20,695 nucleotides of DNA from JBOHSA01 sp050732995 (GTDB taxonomy: Bacteria; Gemmatimonadota; Gemmatimonadetes; Gemmatimonadales; GWC2-71-9), in assembly GCA_050732995.1 (NCBI GenBank), contig JBOHSA010000100.1:1-20695 (forward strand), written 5' to 3'. The number at the start of each line of letters is the position of its first letter. The stretch's first letter is position 1. This document shows, piece by piece, positions 1-6,991 of this stretch. The position numbers and the translations under genes are program-made. The notes beneath the pieces are model-generated. The model had not been told where the DNA came from and made no database searches. It worked only from the letters and a program-made list of their open reading frames with translations.

Positions 1-59
<59 letters not shown>

Positions 60-63
60 CGCG

Positions 64-1026
64 GTGACGGCCGCCAGCGGCAAAGACCTGGTCGGCCTCG
101 AGGCGCTGTCCCCGGAGCAGATTCGCCTGGTCCTCGATACCGCCGAGCCCTTCAAAGAAGTGAGCGAGCGGCCCATCAAGAAGGTGCCGGCGCTGCGCGG
201 CAAAACGATCGTGAACCTCTTCTTCGAGGCTTCGACGCGCACTCGGATCTCCTTTGAATTCGCCGAAAAGCGGCTGTCGGCCGATACGGTCAACGTCGCC
301 GCCTCGGGCTCCGCGGTCCAGAAGGGCGAGACCCTGGTCGACACCGCCCGGAACCTCGAGGCGATGCGGATCGACATGGTCGTCATCCGACACCCATCCT
401 CCGGTGCCGCGGAGTTTCTCGGGCGGCGCATCCGCTCGAACGTGATCAACGCGGGCGACGGGAAGCACGAGCACCCCACGCAAGGGCTGCTCGATCTCCT
501 GACCCTGCGCGACAAGTTCGGGCGGATCGAGGGTCTCAAGGTCTGCCTTGTGGGCGACGTGCTCCACTCGCGCGTCGCCCGCTCGAATATCTGGGGCCTC
601 CTGAAGCTCGGCGCCCAGGTCGCCGTGTGCGGCCCGCATACGCTCCTGCCGCGCGGCATCGAGGAGCTGGGGGTGACGGTCTTCGGCCGGATCGAGGAGG
701 CGATCGGGTGGGCCGACGCGTTGAACGTCTTGCGGCTCCAGCTCGAGCGGATGGAAAAGGGGTTCATTCCCTCGCTACGGGAATACTACCGCGTGTTCGG
801 CGTCTCGCTGGAGCGCCTGGAGAAGGCGCCGCGCGAGCTCACCATCATGCACCCAGGCCCGATGAACCGCGGGGTGGAGATCGATTCGCGTGTCGCCGAC
901 GGGCCCCACAGCGTGATCCTCGGTCAGGTGACGAACGGCGTCGCCGTGCGCATGGCGGTGCTCTACCTCCTCGCCGGTGGCAATCCGGAGCTGGCCGACG
1001 CGGCGAAACGGGGGCGAGCCGACTGA
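64..1026 (+). CDS. pyrB: Aspartate carbamoyltransferase catalytic chain (PyrB)
   Basis: Condenses carbamoyl phosphate with L-aspartate to N-carbamoyl-L-aspartate, the committed step of pyrimidine synthesis, in the cytoplasm. The 320 residues match the usual 300-320 of the family. The carbamoyl-phosphate loop STRTR is at residues 57-61, the active-site lysine in QKGET at K87, RHP at 109-111, HPTQ at 137-140, and the C-terminal HPGPMNRG motif follows, so all key residues are present. The GTG at 64 gives a normal N-terminus ([12 protein letters not shown]), but the upstream sequence is lost in the poly-C end, so a slightly earlier start cannot be excluded. The stop overlaps the start of pyrC (TGATG), indicating translational coupling. 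No PyrI regulatory chain is seen. A dihydroorotase partner directly downstream is typical of bacteria with a PyrB-PyrC association. Confidence 0.97.
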   Translation: MTAASGKDLVGLEALSPEQIRLVLDTAEPFKEVSERPIKKVPALRGKTIVNLFFEASTRTRISFEFAEKRLSADTVNVAASGSAVQKGETLVDTARNLEAMRIDMVVIRHPSSGAAEFLGRRIRSNVINAGDGKHEHPTQGLLDLLTLRDKFGRIEGLKVCLVGDVLHSRVARSNIWGLLKLGAQVAVCGPHTLLPRGIEELGVTVFGRIEEAIGWADALNVLRLQLERMEKGFIPSLREYYRVFGVSLERLEKAPRELTIMHPGPMNRGVEIDSRVADGPHSVILGQVTNGVAVRMAVLYLLAGGNPELADAAKRGRAD

Positions 1027-2372
1027 TGGCCGCCGCGCCCGAGCGTCCGCTGGTGCTGCGCGGCGGACGGGTGATCGACCCGAGCCGCGGCCTGGACGAG
1101 ACGGCCGACGTGCTGATCCAGGATCGCCGCATCGCCGCGGTGAGCGACCGGCTGGGCGTGCCCGACGGGGCCGAGGTGCGCGACGTGCGCGGCTGGATCG
1201 TCGCCCCGGGGCTGATCGACCTTCATGTCCATCTGCGCGAGCCGGGGAACGAGGACGAGGAGACGGTGGGGACCGGCGCGCAGGCCGCCGCGGCGGGCGG
1301 ATTCACCGCGATCTGCGCGATGCCCAATACCGATCCGGTCACCGACAACCAAGCCGCCGTCGGGTTCATCGTGCGCCAGTCGATGCGCGCCGCCTCCGCC
1401 CGCGTGCATCCCATCGGCGCGGTGTCCGTGGGCCAGCGGGGCGAGCAGCTGGCCGAGTTCGGCGAAATGGTGGGTGCCGGGGCGGTGGCGGTGTCGGACG
1501 ACGGCCGGCCGGTCGTCTCGAGCCACCTGATGCGGACGGCGCTCGAATACGCGCGGACCTTCGGCGTACCGGTGGCCGATCATTGCGAAGAGCCTACCCT
1601 CGCCGCGGGCGGCGTGATGCACGAGGGCCTGGTCGCGACGCGGCTGGGCCTCAAGGGAATCCCCGCCGCCGCCGAAGAGATCATGGTGGCCCGCGACTGC
1701 CTGCTGGCGGAGTTGAGCGGCGGACACGTCCATCTGTGCCACATCTCCTCGCGTGGCGCGATCGAGCTGATCCGTCGGGCGAAAGAGCGCGGCGTCCGCG
1801 TGACGGCCGAAGTGACACCGCACCATCTCACGCTCACCGACCACGCCTGCGAGGGCTACGACACGCACGCGAAAATGAATCCGCCGCTGCGCGAAGCGGC
1901 GGACGTGGCGGCGCTGCGGGCGGCGCTCAAGGACGGATCGATCGACTGCATCGCCTCCGACCACGCGCCGCACGCCTACGACGAGAAGGAAGCGGCCTTC
2001 GATGACGCCCCGTTCGGCATCATCGGACTCGAGACCGCGTTCGGCGTCGCCTGCACCGAGCTCGTCGGGGGCGGGGTCCTGGCGTTGCCCGAGCTGATTG
2101 CGCGCATGAGCACGGTCCCCGCCACGGTCTTTCACTTGCCGGGCGGCACCCTGCGCTCCGGCGCCATCGCTGACGTCGTCGTGCTCGACGTGACGACGCC
2201 TTGGACCGTGGACCCCGCCGCCTTCCGGTCGAAGAGCCGCAATACGCCGTTCGCAGGACGGCGGCTCACGGGCCGCGCGGTGCTGACGCTCGTGAACGGC
2301 CGCGTGGTGCACGAGGCAGACGTAGGGCCAGCTTCGGTTCCCCCCCCCTCGGCCCCCCCACTGGCCCGGTGA
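1026..2372 (+). CDS. pyrC: Dihydroorotase (PyrC), class I amidohydrolase
   Basis: Cyclises N-carbamoyl-L-aspartate to dihydroorotate, the step after PyrB, in the cytoplasm. The protein has 448 residues, close to the usual 420-450 of type I enzymes. The metal motif DLHVHLREPG is at residues 65-74 (H67, H69), followed by HCEEPTL, HLCHISSRGAIE, the VTPHHL motif and the catalytic ASDHAPHA segment, so both metal sites look intact. The ATG at 1026 overlaps the pyrB stop by one base, and a G-rich ribosome binding site lies at 1010-1018. The frame stays open further upstream from 627, but that part is inside pyrB and is not needed. The last about 17 residues, after VVHEA, are Pro/Ala-rich and encoded by a C-rich tract (2340-2359). 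They look like an addition to the normal family end. Confidence 0.97.
   Translation: MAAAPERPLVLRGGRVIDPSRGLDETADVLIQDRRIAAVSDRLGVPDGAEVRDVRGWIVAPGLIDLHVHLREPGNEDEETVGTGAQAAAAGGFTAICAMPNTDPVTDNQAAVGFIVRQSMRAASARVHPIGAVSVGQRGEQLAEFGEMVGAGAVAVSDDGRPVVSSHLMRTALEYARTFGVPVADHCEEPTLAAGGVMHEGLVATRLGLKGIPAAAEEIMVARDCLLAELSGGHVHLCHISSRGAIELIRRAKERGVRVTAEVTPHHLTLTDHACEGYDTHAKMNPPLREAADVAALRAALKDGSIDCIASDHAPHAYDEKEAAFDDAPFGIIGLETAFGVACTELVGGGVLALPELIARMSTVPATVFHLPGGTLRSGAIADVVVLDVTTPWTVDPAAFRSKSRNTPFAGRRLTGRAVLTLVNGRVVHEADVGPASVPPPSAPPLAR
2340..2359 (+). repeat. C-rich low-complexity tract at the pyrC 3' end
   Basis: Nine C, then TCGG, then seven C. The tract encodes a Pro-rich tail of PyrC and sits only 9 bases before the GTG start of the next gene, so no purine-rich ribosome binding site is present there. 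It is the only one of the strong runs listed in this window with C rather than G on the coding strand. Confidence 0.8.
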
Positions 2373-3037
2373 CCGCGCGCGAGGCCGCCGGGCGCATGGC
2401 CGAGTGCTGCCGCCAGCTCGCGCGCCGGGGCCTCATGGCGGGACAGGACGGCAACCTCTCGGTGCGCTTGGGTCCGGATCGCGTACTCGTCACGCCGGCG
2501 GGGCTCATCAAGTCGCAGCTCACGGCGGCGGACATGGTGGAAGTGGATCTCGCCGGGCGCCGGCGACGCGGCCGCCGCAACCCTACCAGCGAATTGGACT
2601 TACACCTGCGGATTCTGCGGCGCCGGCCGGACGTCGGCGCCGTGGTGCACGCCCATCCCCCGACCGCCACGGGATTCGCCGTTGCGGGGGAGGGGATTCC
2701 CGCTAATGTGTTGCCCGAGCTTATCTTCCAAGTGGGTCCGGTGCCCGTGGTTCCCTACGGGACCCCGGGGACGGCGGAATTGGGGGACAAGGTGGAGCCG
2801 CTCATCGGCCGGCATGACGCCTTGCTGCTCGCCAACCACGGGGCGGTAACGGTGGGCCGCACGATTGACCAGGCATGGATCCGGATGGAGAGCCTCGAGC
2901 ATGGGGCGCGGATCATCCTCATGGCGCGGCTGCTGAGGGGAGGGGGAGGGAGCGGGGAAGCTCGGGAACTGAAGCCGGGCGAGGTTGCCCGGCTGCTGGC
3001 ACTGCGCGACCGCATGGGACGGGAGACGGATGCCTAA
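2369..3037 (+). CDS. Class II aldolase/adducin-family protein
   Basis: A 222-residue single-domain protein of the family that contains L-fuculose-1-phosphate aldolase, ribulose-5-phosphate 4-epimerase and methylthioribulose-1-phosphate dehydratase. GNLSVR at 28-33 matches the phosphate-binding loop. The zinc-site residues are visible: the glutamate in PTSELD (E75), H94 and H96 in VVHAHPP, and H157 in LLANHGAV. The substrate cannot be read from the sequence; an aldolase or a sugar-phosphate dehydratase are both possible. The GTG at 2369 overlaps the pyrC stop (GTGA). ATG at 2396 is an alternative start with a weak GAGG upstream. A Gly-rich insert near residues 190-197 (GGGGSGEA) comes from a G-rich tract. 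The stop lies inside the start of the next gene (8-base overlap), so it is part of the pyr cluster, though a pyrimidine role is not implied. Confidence 0.88.
   Translation: MTAREAAGRMAECCRQLARRGLMAGQDGNLSVRLGPDRVLVTPAGLIKSQLTAADMVEVDLAGRRRRGRRNPTSELDLHLRILRRRPDVGAVVHAHPPTATGFAVAGEGIPANVLPELIFQVGPVPVVPYGTPGTAELGDKVEPLIGRHDALLLANHGAVTVGRTIDQAWIRMESLEHGARIILMARLLRGGGGSGEARELKPGEVARLLALRDRMGRETDA
2937..2957 (+). repeat. G-quadruplex-capable tract in the aldolase gene
   Basis: Four runs of 4, 5, 3 and 4 G are separated by 1, 1 and 3 bases on the coding strand. This meets the standard G3+ N1-7 quadruplex pattern. It encodes a Gly-rich insert near the C-terminus of the aldolase-family protein. Confidence 0.75.
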
Positions 3038-3881
3038 AGGGTCGTCGAAGAGCACCGCTGCGATCCAGCGCCTGCTCGAGGAGCGGCGCCAGTACGAGTC
3101 GTGGATCGCGCGTATCAATGCCGCCGCCGACGCGACGCCGGAGGAGGTGCGCACCCGCGTGCGCGCCGACTACGAAGCGCGGCTCAAGGCGGTGACGGAG
3201 GAGCTCAAAACGCACGCCGAGGCGGCTCGGCAGCTGATCCTCCAGCGCCGGGAGTTCCGGATCGAGCTGCAGGGGAAGGAGACCCAGGCGGCCGAGCGGC
3301 TGAAGGAGGCGGAGCTGCGGCACGCCGTGGGCGAGTATGACGAGTCGCAGTGGACCCAGGTCCATAAGGACGTGCTCGCGGAGCTGGTCTCGGTGCGCGA
3401 GGAGCTGCAATCGGTCGAGGCCGACATCGAGAAGCTGGAGGAGCTGGACAAGCTGGTGCGCCAGCGCCCGGCACCGGGAGCAGGTGCTCCTGCGACTCCG
3501 TCCCCCGCGGACCGGCACGCGGGGCGCGGGGCGCCCCCACCCCGGCCGCAGTTCCGCTCGGATGATAGGAAGGATTCCAAGAAGCCGGCCCAGGTGGACG
3601 AGCTGGCGTTCTTGAAGTCGGTGACGGAGGACGAGAAGGGCGGCGCCCCGTCCCCGCGGCGGGCGAGCGGCGCCCAATTCCAGCCAGCCATCCCGGACGT
3701 CAGCCCGCGGTCGGCGACGCCCGCCCCCTCCTCCTCCGCCCCGACGCCGGCCGCGCCCTCGGCGCGCACCAACGACGACGACGAAGCGCCGCGCACCTTG
3801 AAGTGCAAGGAATGCGGGACGATGAACCTGCCGACGGAGTGGTACTGCGAGCAGTGTGGCGCGGAACTGGCGGCGCTGTGA
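3030..3881 (+). CDS. Coiled-coil protein with C-terminal zinc ribbon, unknown function
   Basis: A 283-residue protein I do not recognise as a named family. Residues 1-145 are rich in E, K, R, L and A with heptad-like spacing and no proline clusters, so they should form a long coiled coil. Residues 146-255 are Pro/Ala/Ser-rich and probably disordered, with one more ordered island (DELAFLKSVTEDEKG). The C-terminus holds a compact zinc ribbon: C259-x2-C262 and C273-x2-C276 (CKECG and CEQCG). No signal peptide or membrane segment is seen, so it is probably cytoplasmic. The ATG at 3030, preceded by GGGAG at 3021-3025, overlaps the aldolase stop by 8 bases. An earlier in-frame ATG (2985) lies well inside the aldolase gene and was not chosen. 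The zinc ribbon could bind protein or nucleic acid; the sequence does not say which. Confidence 0.85.
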   Translation: MPKGSSKSTAAIQRLLEERRQYESWIARINAAADATPEEVRTRVRADYEARLKAVTEELKTHAEAARQLILQRREFRIELQGKETQAAERLKEAELRHAVGEYDESQWTQVHKDVLAELVSVREELQSVEADIEKLEELDKLVRQRPAPGAGAPATPSPADRHAGRGAPPPRPQFRSDDRKDSKKPAQVDELAFLKSVTEDEKGGAPSPRRASGAQFQPAIPDVSPRSATPAPSSSAPTPAAPSARTNDDDEAPRTLKCKECGTMNLPTEWYCEQCGAELAAL

Positions 3882-3890
3882 ATACGGATA

Positions 3891-3956
3891 AGCGTAGAGA
3901 GGGACTGCGTACGGTTTCGCTCCCGACGTCGTGTCTCCTTACGCTGTTTTCGTTTT
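3891..3956 (+). terminator. Possible terminator of the pyr cluster, weak
   Basis: AGCGTA (3891-3896) pairs with TACGCT (3940-3945), enclosing a second imperfect hairpin (GGGA 3901-3904 with TCCC 3921-3924, and GCG with CGC inside). The 3' side is followed by GTTTTCGTTTT at 3946-3956. It lies between convergent genes and overlaps the 3' end of rpsT. The outer stem is short and its loop large, so the call is tentative. No comparable T-run serves the - strand. Confidence 0.3.
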
Positions 3957-4196
3957 GACGAACTTCGCCAATCGCGCCTTGTGCCGGGCGGCATTGTTCG
4001 CGTGGATCAGCCCTTTGCGCGCCGCTCGATCGAGCAGGCGGACTGCCTGGGCGAAGGCGGCGGTTGCCTGCTGGGCGGACTCGGACGCCCGCACCCGTTT
4101 GAGGGCTGTGCGCAGGGCGGAGCGCTGGGCCCGATTGCGCACGAACCGGGAGCGGCCCTGGCGCATGGCTTTCTTGGCGGACTTGATCTTCGGCAC
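3939..4196 (-). CDS. rpsT: 30S ribosomal protein S20
   Basis: An 85-residue, very basic protein of normal S20 length that binds 16S rRNA early in small-subunit assembly. The N-terminus PKIKSAKKAMRQ and the segment NNAARHKARLAKFV near the end are characteristic. The GTG start at 4196 is supported by AGGAG (4209-4205 on the - strand) eight bases upstream. Non-ATG starts on rpsT are well known in other bacteria (E. coli uses UUG) and are linked to its autogenous control. It is the only - strand gene in the window: convergent with the pyr cluster, divergent from the M50 protease gene, and monocistronic here. Confidence 0.97.
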   Translation of the reverse strand: MPKIKSAKKAMRQGRSRFVRNRAQRSALRTALKRVRASESAQQATAAFAQAVRLLDRAARKGLIHANNAARHKARLAKFVKTKTA

Positions 4197-4204
4197 GGAT
4201 CGGT

Positions 4205-4209
4205 CTCCT
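4205..4209 (-). promoter_or_regulatory. Ribosome binding site of rpsT
   Basis: AGGAG on the - strand, eight bases before the GTG at 4196. It decides the GTG start and is one of few clear Shine-Dalgarno sites in this window. Confidence 0.8.
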
Positions 4210-4222
4210 GGATGAGGGGCGG

Positions 4223-4251
4223 AAAATAGAGGGTAAGTTGAGGGGGGTCAA
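4223..4251 (-). promoter_or_regulatory. Sigma-70-type promoter of rpsT
   Basis: On the - strand, TTGACC (4251-4246) is followed by a 17-base spacer and TATTTT (4228-4223). Transcription should start near 4217, giving a leader of about 20 bases that just contains the ribosome binding site. Spacing is ideal and both hexamers are one or two bases from consensus. Confidence 0.7.
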
Positions 4252-4263
4252 GGCACTACGCCG

Positions 4264-4293
4264 TTGACCGGGGGGCTCGGCACTCATTATCTT
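4264..4293 (+). promoter_or_regulatory. Candidate promoter of the M50-to-miaA transcription unit
   Basis: TTGACC (4264-4269), an 18-base spacer and TATCTT (4288-4293); TTATCT one base earlier gives a 17-base spacer. It is back-to-back with the rpsT promoter, with the two -35 boxes only 12 bases apart. If it is used, transcription starts near 4300, downstream of the TTG at 4264, so that TTG could not be the start codon of this transcript. Confidence 0.5.
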
Positions 4294-4992
4294 TGGCCGT
4301 CCCGACCCCCGAGTCGCCCTATCTCGCTCGATATCCTCGTCTGGGCCCCGGTGTTGCTGTTCTCGATGGTGGCCCACGAGTACGCGCACGCCGAGGCGGC
4401 CTACCGGCAGGGGGACGACACCGCCTACATGCTCGGGCGGCTGACGTTCAATCCCCTCAAGCACATCGACCCGTTCATGACGGTCCTGCTGCCCATCATG
4501 CTCTGGATCGCGTCCAACGGCACGTACACATTCGGCGGCGCCAAGCCGGTACCGGTCACCCCCCGGAAATACCGGAGGTTCGTCCGCGGGGACGTCATCG
4601 TGTCGCTGGCGGGGATCGTCGTGAATCTCGCGCTCTTCGCGGTGTTTGCGGGCCTGTTCGCGCTGGTGGGAATCGTCGCGGCTGGCCTCCCGGGCTTGGC
4701 ACCCTCACTCGCGATTCTGCAGCGCATGATGTACTACGGGCTCTGGTTCAACTTGGTATTGGCGTTTTTCAACGTGATCCCCATTCCGCCGCTCGACGGC
4801 AGCCACGTGTTCTACCATCTGCTGCCGCCGGGCGCCGGCCTCAAGTACCGCCAGCTCTACATGTTCGGGTTCCTGCCGATTCTGGCCGTGAGCTGGCTGT
4901 TGCCGGGAGTCATCGGGGTTTTCCTGTGGCCCGCGTATCAGCTGCGGGCCGCCGCCTGGGCGCTGATCGGCGGCTTCGCCATCGCCTCGTGA
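4264..4992 (+). CDS. M50 site-2 protease family integral membrane metalloprotease
   Basis: A membrane zinc protease of the short site-2 protease group (about 220-240 residues, no PDZ domain). The HExxH zinc motif is HEYAH at residues 38-42, inside the first hydrophobic segment. The second conserved motif, NVIPIPPLDGS, gives the third zinc ligand D178. Further hydrophobic segments lie near 72-83, 110-145, 157-173 and 200-240. It should act within the inner membrane; substrates are unknown. The start is uncertain. The TTG at 4264 is the longest option and gives an odd N-terminus (TGGLGTHYLWPSRPP). The promoter candidate at 4264-4293 argues for a later start. GTG at 4351 or ATG at 4366 would clip the first membrane segment. 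A one-base error near 4300-4320 is also conceivable. The stop is 10 bases before scpA. Confidence 0.9.
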   Translation: MTGGLGTHYLWPSRPPSRPISLDILVWAPVLLFSMVAHEYAHAEAAYRQGDDTAYMLGRLTFNPLKHIDPFMTVLLPIMLWIASNGTYTFGGAKPVPVTPRKYRRFVRGDVIVSLAGIVVNLALFAVFAGLFALVGIVAAGLPGLAPSLAILQRMMYYGLWFNLVLAFFNVIPIPPLDGSHVFYHLLPPGAGLKYRQLYMFGFLPILAVSWLLPGVIGVFLWPAYQLRAAAWALIGGFAIAS

Positions 4993-5002
4993 GCGCCTTC
5001 TC

Positions 5003-5749
5003 ATGACGACCCCGCCCTCCGCCGTTGCGCTGCACGACGCCAACGGCTTCGTCGTCGAGCTCGAGCAGTTCTCCGGGCCGCTCGATTTGCTGCTGCATCT
5101 CATCCGCGAGGACGAGGTCGACATCACCGATCTCCCGATCGCGCGGATCGCCGATCAGTTCCTGGCGGTAATCAACGAGCTGGGGTTGAACCAGGCGGCG
5201 GACTACCTGGAGATGGCGGCCCGGCTGCTGCGGATCAAGGCTCAGCTGCTGCTGCCGCGGCGGCTGGGGGACGACGAGTGGGAGGACCCGCGCTCGGAGC
5301 TGGTGCGCCGGCTGCTGGAATACCAGCAGATCCGCGAGCTCGTGGACTGGTTGGCGGCGGCGGCGGGGCGGCGGGCCGAGCAATACGGGCGCGGCTTCGA
5401 GCCGCCTCCACCCGCGCTCGACACCCCGGCGCCGCTCCAGATCGGGCTGAACGACCTGCTCGCCGCCGCCGAGCGGGTGATTTCCCTGATCCCCGAGCCG
5501 ATGCTGCATCGCGTGGTGCCGCGCCCGCTCGACGTCGAGGGCGCGACCACTAAGATCCAGGCGCTGCTCGCGGAGCGCGAGGAATTCGGGTGGCTCGAGG
5601 TGGTCGGCGCCCACGCGACGATCGTCGATGTGCTCTCCACGTTCATCGCGCTGCTCGAGCTGGCGAGGCGCGGCGCGCTCACCCTCGCGCAGCCCGAGCC
5701 GTTCGCCCCGCTCCGGATCCGCCGTGAGTCCGCTCGCGAAGCTGCTTGA
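5003..5749 (+). CDS. scpA: Segregation and condensation protein A (ScpA)
   Basis: The kleisin subunit of bacterial SMC-ScpAB condensin, which bridges the SMC heads and helps compact and segregate chromosomes. It has 248 residues, the usual length. The N-terminal kleisin signature FSGPLDLLLHLI is at residues 23-34, followed by EDEVDITDLPIARIADQFL and the ADYLEMAARLLRIKAQLLLP helix. The C-terminal winged-helix part ends near EPFAPLRI. The ATG at 5003 lies 10 bases after the M50 stop, with no obvious Shine-Dalgarno sequence. Its last 26 bases overlap scpB, its complex partner, which implies coupled translation. No smc gene is in the window. Confidence 0.96.
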   Translation: MTTPPSAVALHDANGFVVELEQFSGPLDLLLHLIREDEVDITDLPIARIADQFLAVINELGLNQAADYLEMAARLLRIKAQLLLPRRLGDDEWEDPRSELVRRLLEYQQIRELVDWLAAAAGRRAEQYGRGFEPPPPALDTPAPLQIGLNDLLAAAERVISLIPEPMLHRVVPRPLDVEGATTKIQALLAEREEFGWLEVVGAHATIVDVLSTFIALLELARRGALTLAQPEPFAPLRIRRESAREAA

Positions 5750-6272
5750 AGCGGCGCTGTTCGCCGCGTCGCGCCCCCTCACGCTGGAGGAGCTCGCGTC
5801 TTTGGAGCCCGAGGCGGGTGAGGAGGCCGTGCGCGCCGCGCTGGCCGAGCTGCGGAACGGGTTCGCCGAGAAAGACCACGGCGTGGAGCTGGTCGAGATC
5901 GCCCAGGGCTGGCAGTTCCTCACTCGGCGCGAGTACGCGGAGACGATCGAGCGCGCGCAGTTTGCCCTCCGCCCTCGGCGCCTCAGCCCCGCGGCGCTGG
6001 AGACGCTCGCCATCATCGCCTACCGCCAGCCGGTCGGCCGCCTGGAAGTCGACGAGATTCGCGGCGTGGATTCCGGGGCCGTGCTCGACAAGCTGCTGGA
6101 GCGCGGCCTCATCGAGATCGTCACCCGCGGCGAAGGCCTCGGCCGCCCGCTGCTGTACGGCACCACACCGCCCTTCCTGGAGATCTTGGGCCTCAGGGAC
6201 CTGGACGAGCTGCCCCGGCTGGACGAGCTGTCGGTAGCCCTCCGGCCGCCCGCGCCGGCCGAACCCGAATGA
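5724..6272 (+). CDS. scpB: Segregation and condensation protein B (ScpB)
   Basis: A winged-helix dimer that binds the central part of ScpA in the SMC condensin complex. It has 182 residues, within the family range. Typical segments are LEAALFAASRPLTLEEL near the N-terminus, LSPAALETLAIIAYRQPV in the middle, IRGVDSGAVLDKLLERGLI, and GRPLLYGTTPPFLEILGL near the end. The GTG at 5724 begins SPLAKLLEAALFAA, matching the family start. The frame is open from 5628, but the upstream part lies inside scpA and has no family similarity. The stop overlaps the ATG of the next gene (ATGA). Confidence 0.96.
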   Translation: MSPLAKLLEAALFAASRPLTLEELASLEPEAGEEAVRAALAELRNGFAEKDHGVELVEIAQGWQFLTRREYAETIERAQFALRPRRLSPAALETLAIIAYRQPVGRLEVDEIRGVDSGAVLDKLLERGLIEIVTRGEGLGRPLLYGTTPPFLEILGLRDLDELPRLDELSVALRPPAPAEPE

Positions 6273-6991
6273 CCGTCATGCGCCTGCAGCGCGCTCTGGC
6301 GCGCGCGGGCGTGACTTCCCGGCGCAAGGCCGAGGACCTGATCCGCGCGGGCCGCGTCCGGGTGGACGGCGCCGTCGCCGCCGTGGGGATGAGCGTCGAC
6401 CCCGCTCATCAGCGGGTCACCGTGGATGGCCACCCGCTCCGCCCGGCGCACGGACCCGCGACCTGGCTCGCGTTGAACAAACCGCTCGGCTACGTCGTGA
6501 GCCGGGGCGACCCCGAGGGGCGGCCCACCGTGTACGACCTCCTCCCGCGGGTGCCGGGACTCGCGTACGTTGGACGGCTGGACGTCATGACGTCGGGCCT
6601 CCTGTTGCTGACCACCGACGGCACGGCGGCTCACCGGCTCATGCACCCGCGCTACGCCGTGCCACGAACCTACTGGCTGCGCGTGCACGGGGCCCCGGCA
6701 GGCACGATCCGCGAGGCGCTGGACCGGGGCGTCCCGATCGACGGCCGGCCGGTGCCGATCGTGGACTATCGGATCCGCGCGAAGGCCAGGAGCCTCGAGC
6801 TCGAGCTGACGCTGGCGGAAGGGCGGCAGCGGATCGTCCGCCGGCTAGCGGAAGCGCTGGGCCTCAAAGTGGAGTGGCTGCACCGGGTGGCCTACGGGCC
6901 GGTGCGCCTCGGGAGACTCGCGGAAGGCCGGTATCGGGCGCTGACGGCCCGCGAAATCGAGGCGATCGAGCGAGTGCATGAACCTGCGTGA
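6269..6991 (+). CDS. rluB: RsuA/RluB-family pseudouridine synthase
   Basis: Isomerises a specific uridine to pseudouridine in rRNA, most likely 23S U2605 (RluB type, by family and by the common scpA-scpB-rluB order). It has 240 residues: an N-terminal S4 RNA-binding domain (about residues 4-60, RLQRALARAGVTSRRKAEDL) and a catalytic domain with the signature GRLDVMTSGLLLLTTDG, where the catalytic aspartate is D105. LALNKPLGYVVS and EGRQRIVRRLAEALG are also typical. The ATG at 6269 overlaps the scpB stop by four bases; ATG at 6278 is an alternative that removes three residues. It overlaps the next gene by 14 bases. RsuA and RluE/F cannot be fully excluded as the specific member. Confidence 0.92.
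   Translation: MTVMRLQRALARAGVTSRRKAEDLIRAGRVRVDGAVAAVGMSVDPAHQRVTVDGHPLRPAHGPATWLALNKPLGYVVSRGDPEGRPTVYDLLPRVPGLAYVGRLDVMTSGLLLLTTDGTAAHRLMHPRYAVPRTYWLRVHGAPAGTIREALDRGVPIDGRPVPIVDYRIRAKARSLELELTLAEGRQRIVRRLAEALGLKVEWLHRVAYGPVRLGRLAEGRYRALTAREIEAIERVHEPA

Noticed and set aside
627..1025. Longer N-terminus for PyrC
   Set aside because: The frame is open to 627, but this part overlaps the conserved end of pyrB and is not PyrC-like. The ATG at 1026 gives a normal start.
963..2312. 449-codon open frame on the - strand
   Set aside because: It is a shadow of pyrC with low-complexity composition, no recognisable motif and no start context, whereas the + strand frame has all dihydroorotase motifs.
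3476..3495. Short perfect hairpin (GGAGCA with TGCTCC) inside the zinc-ribbon gene
   Set aside because: It is in the middle of the coding sequence with no T-run or regulatory context, and is likely to occur by chance in GC-rich DNA.
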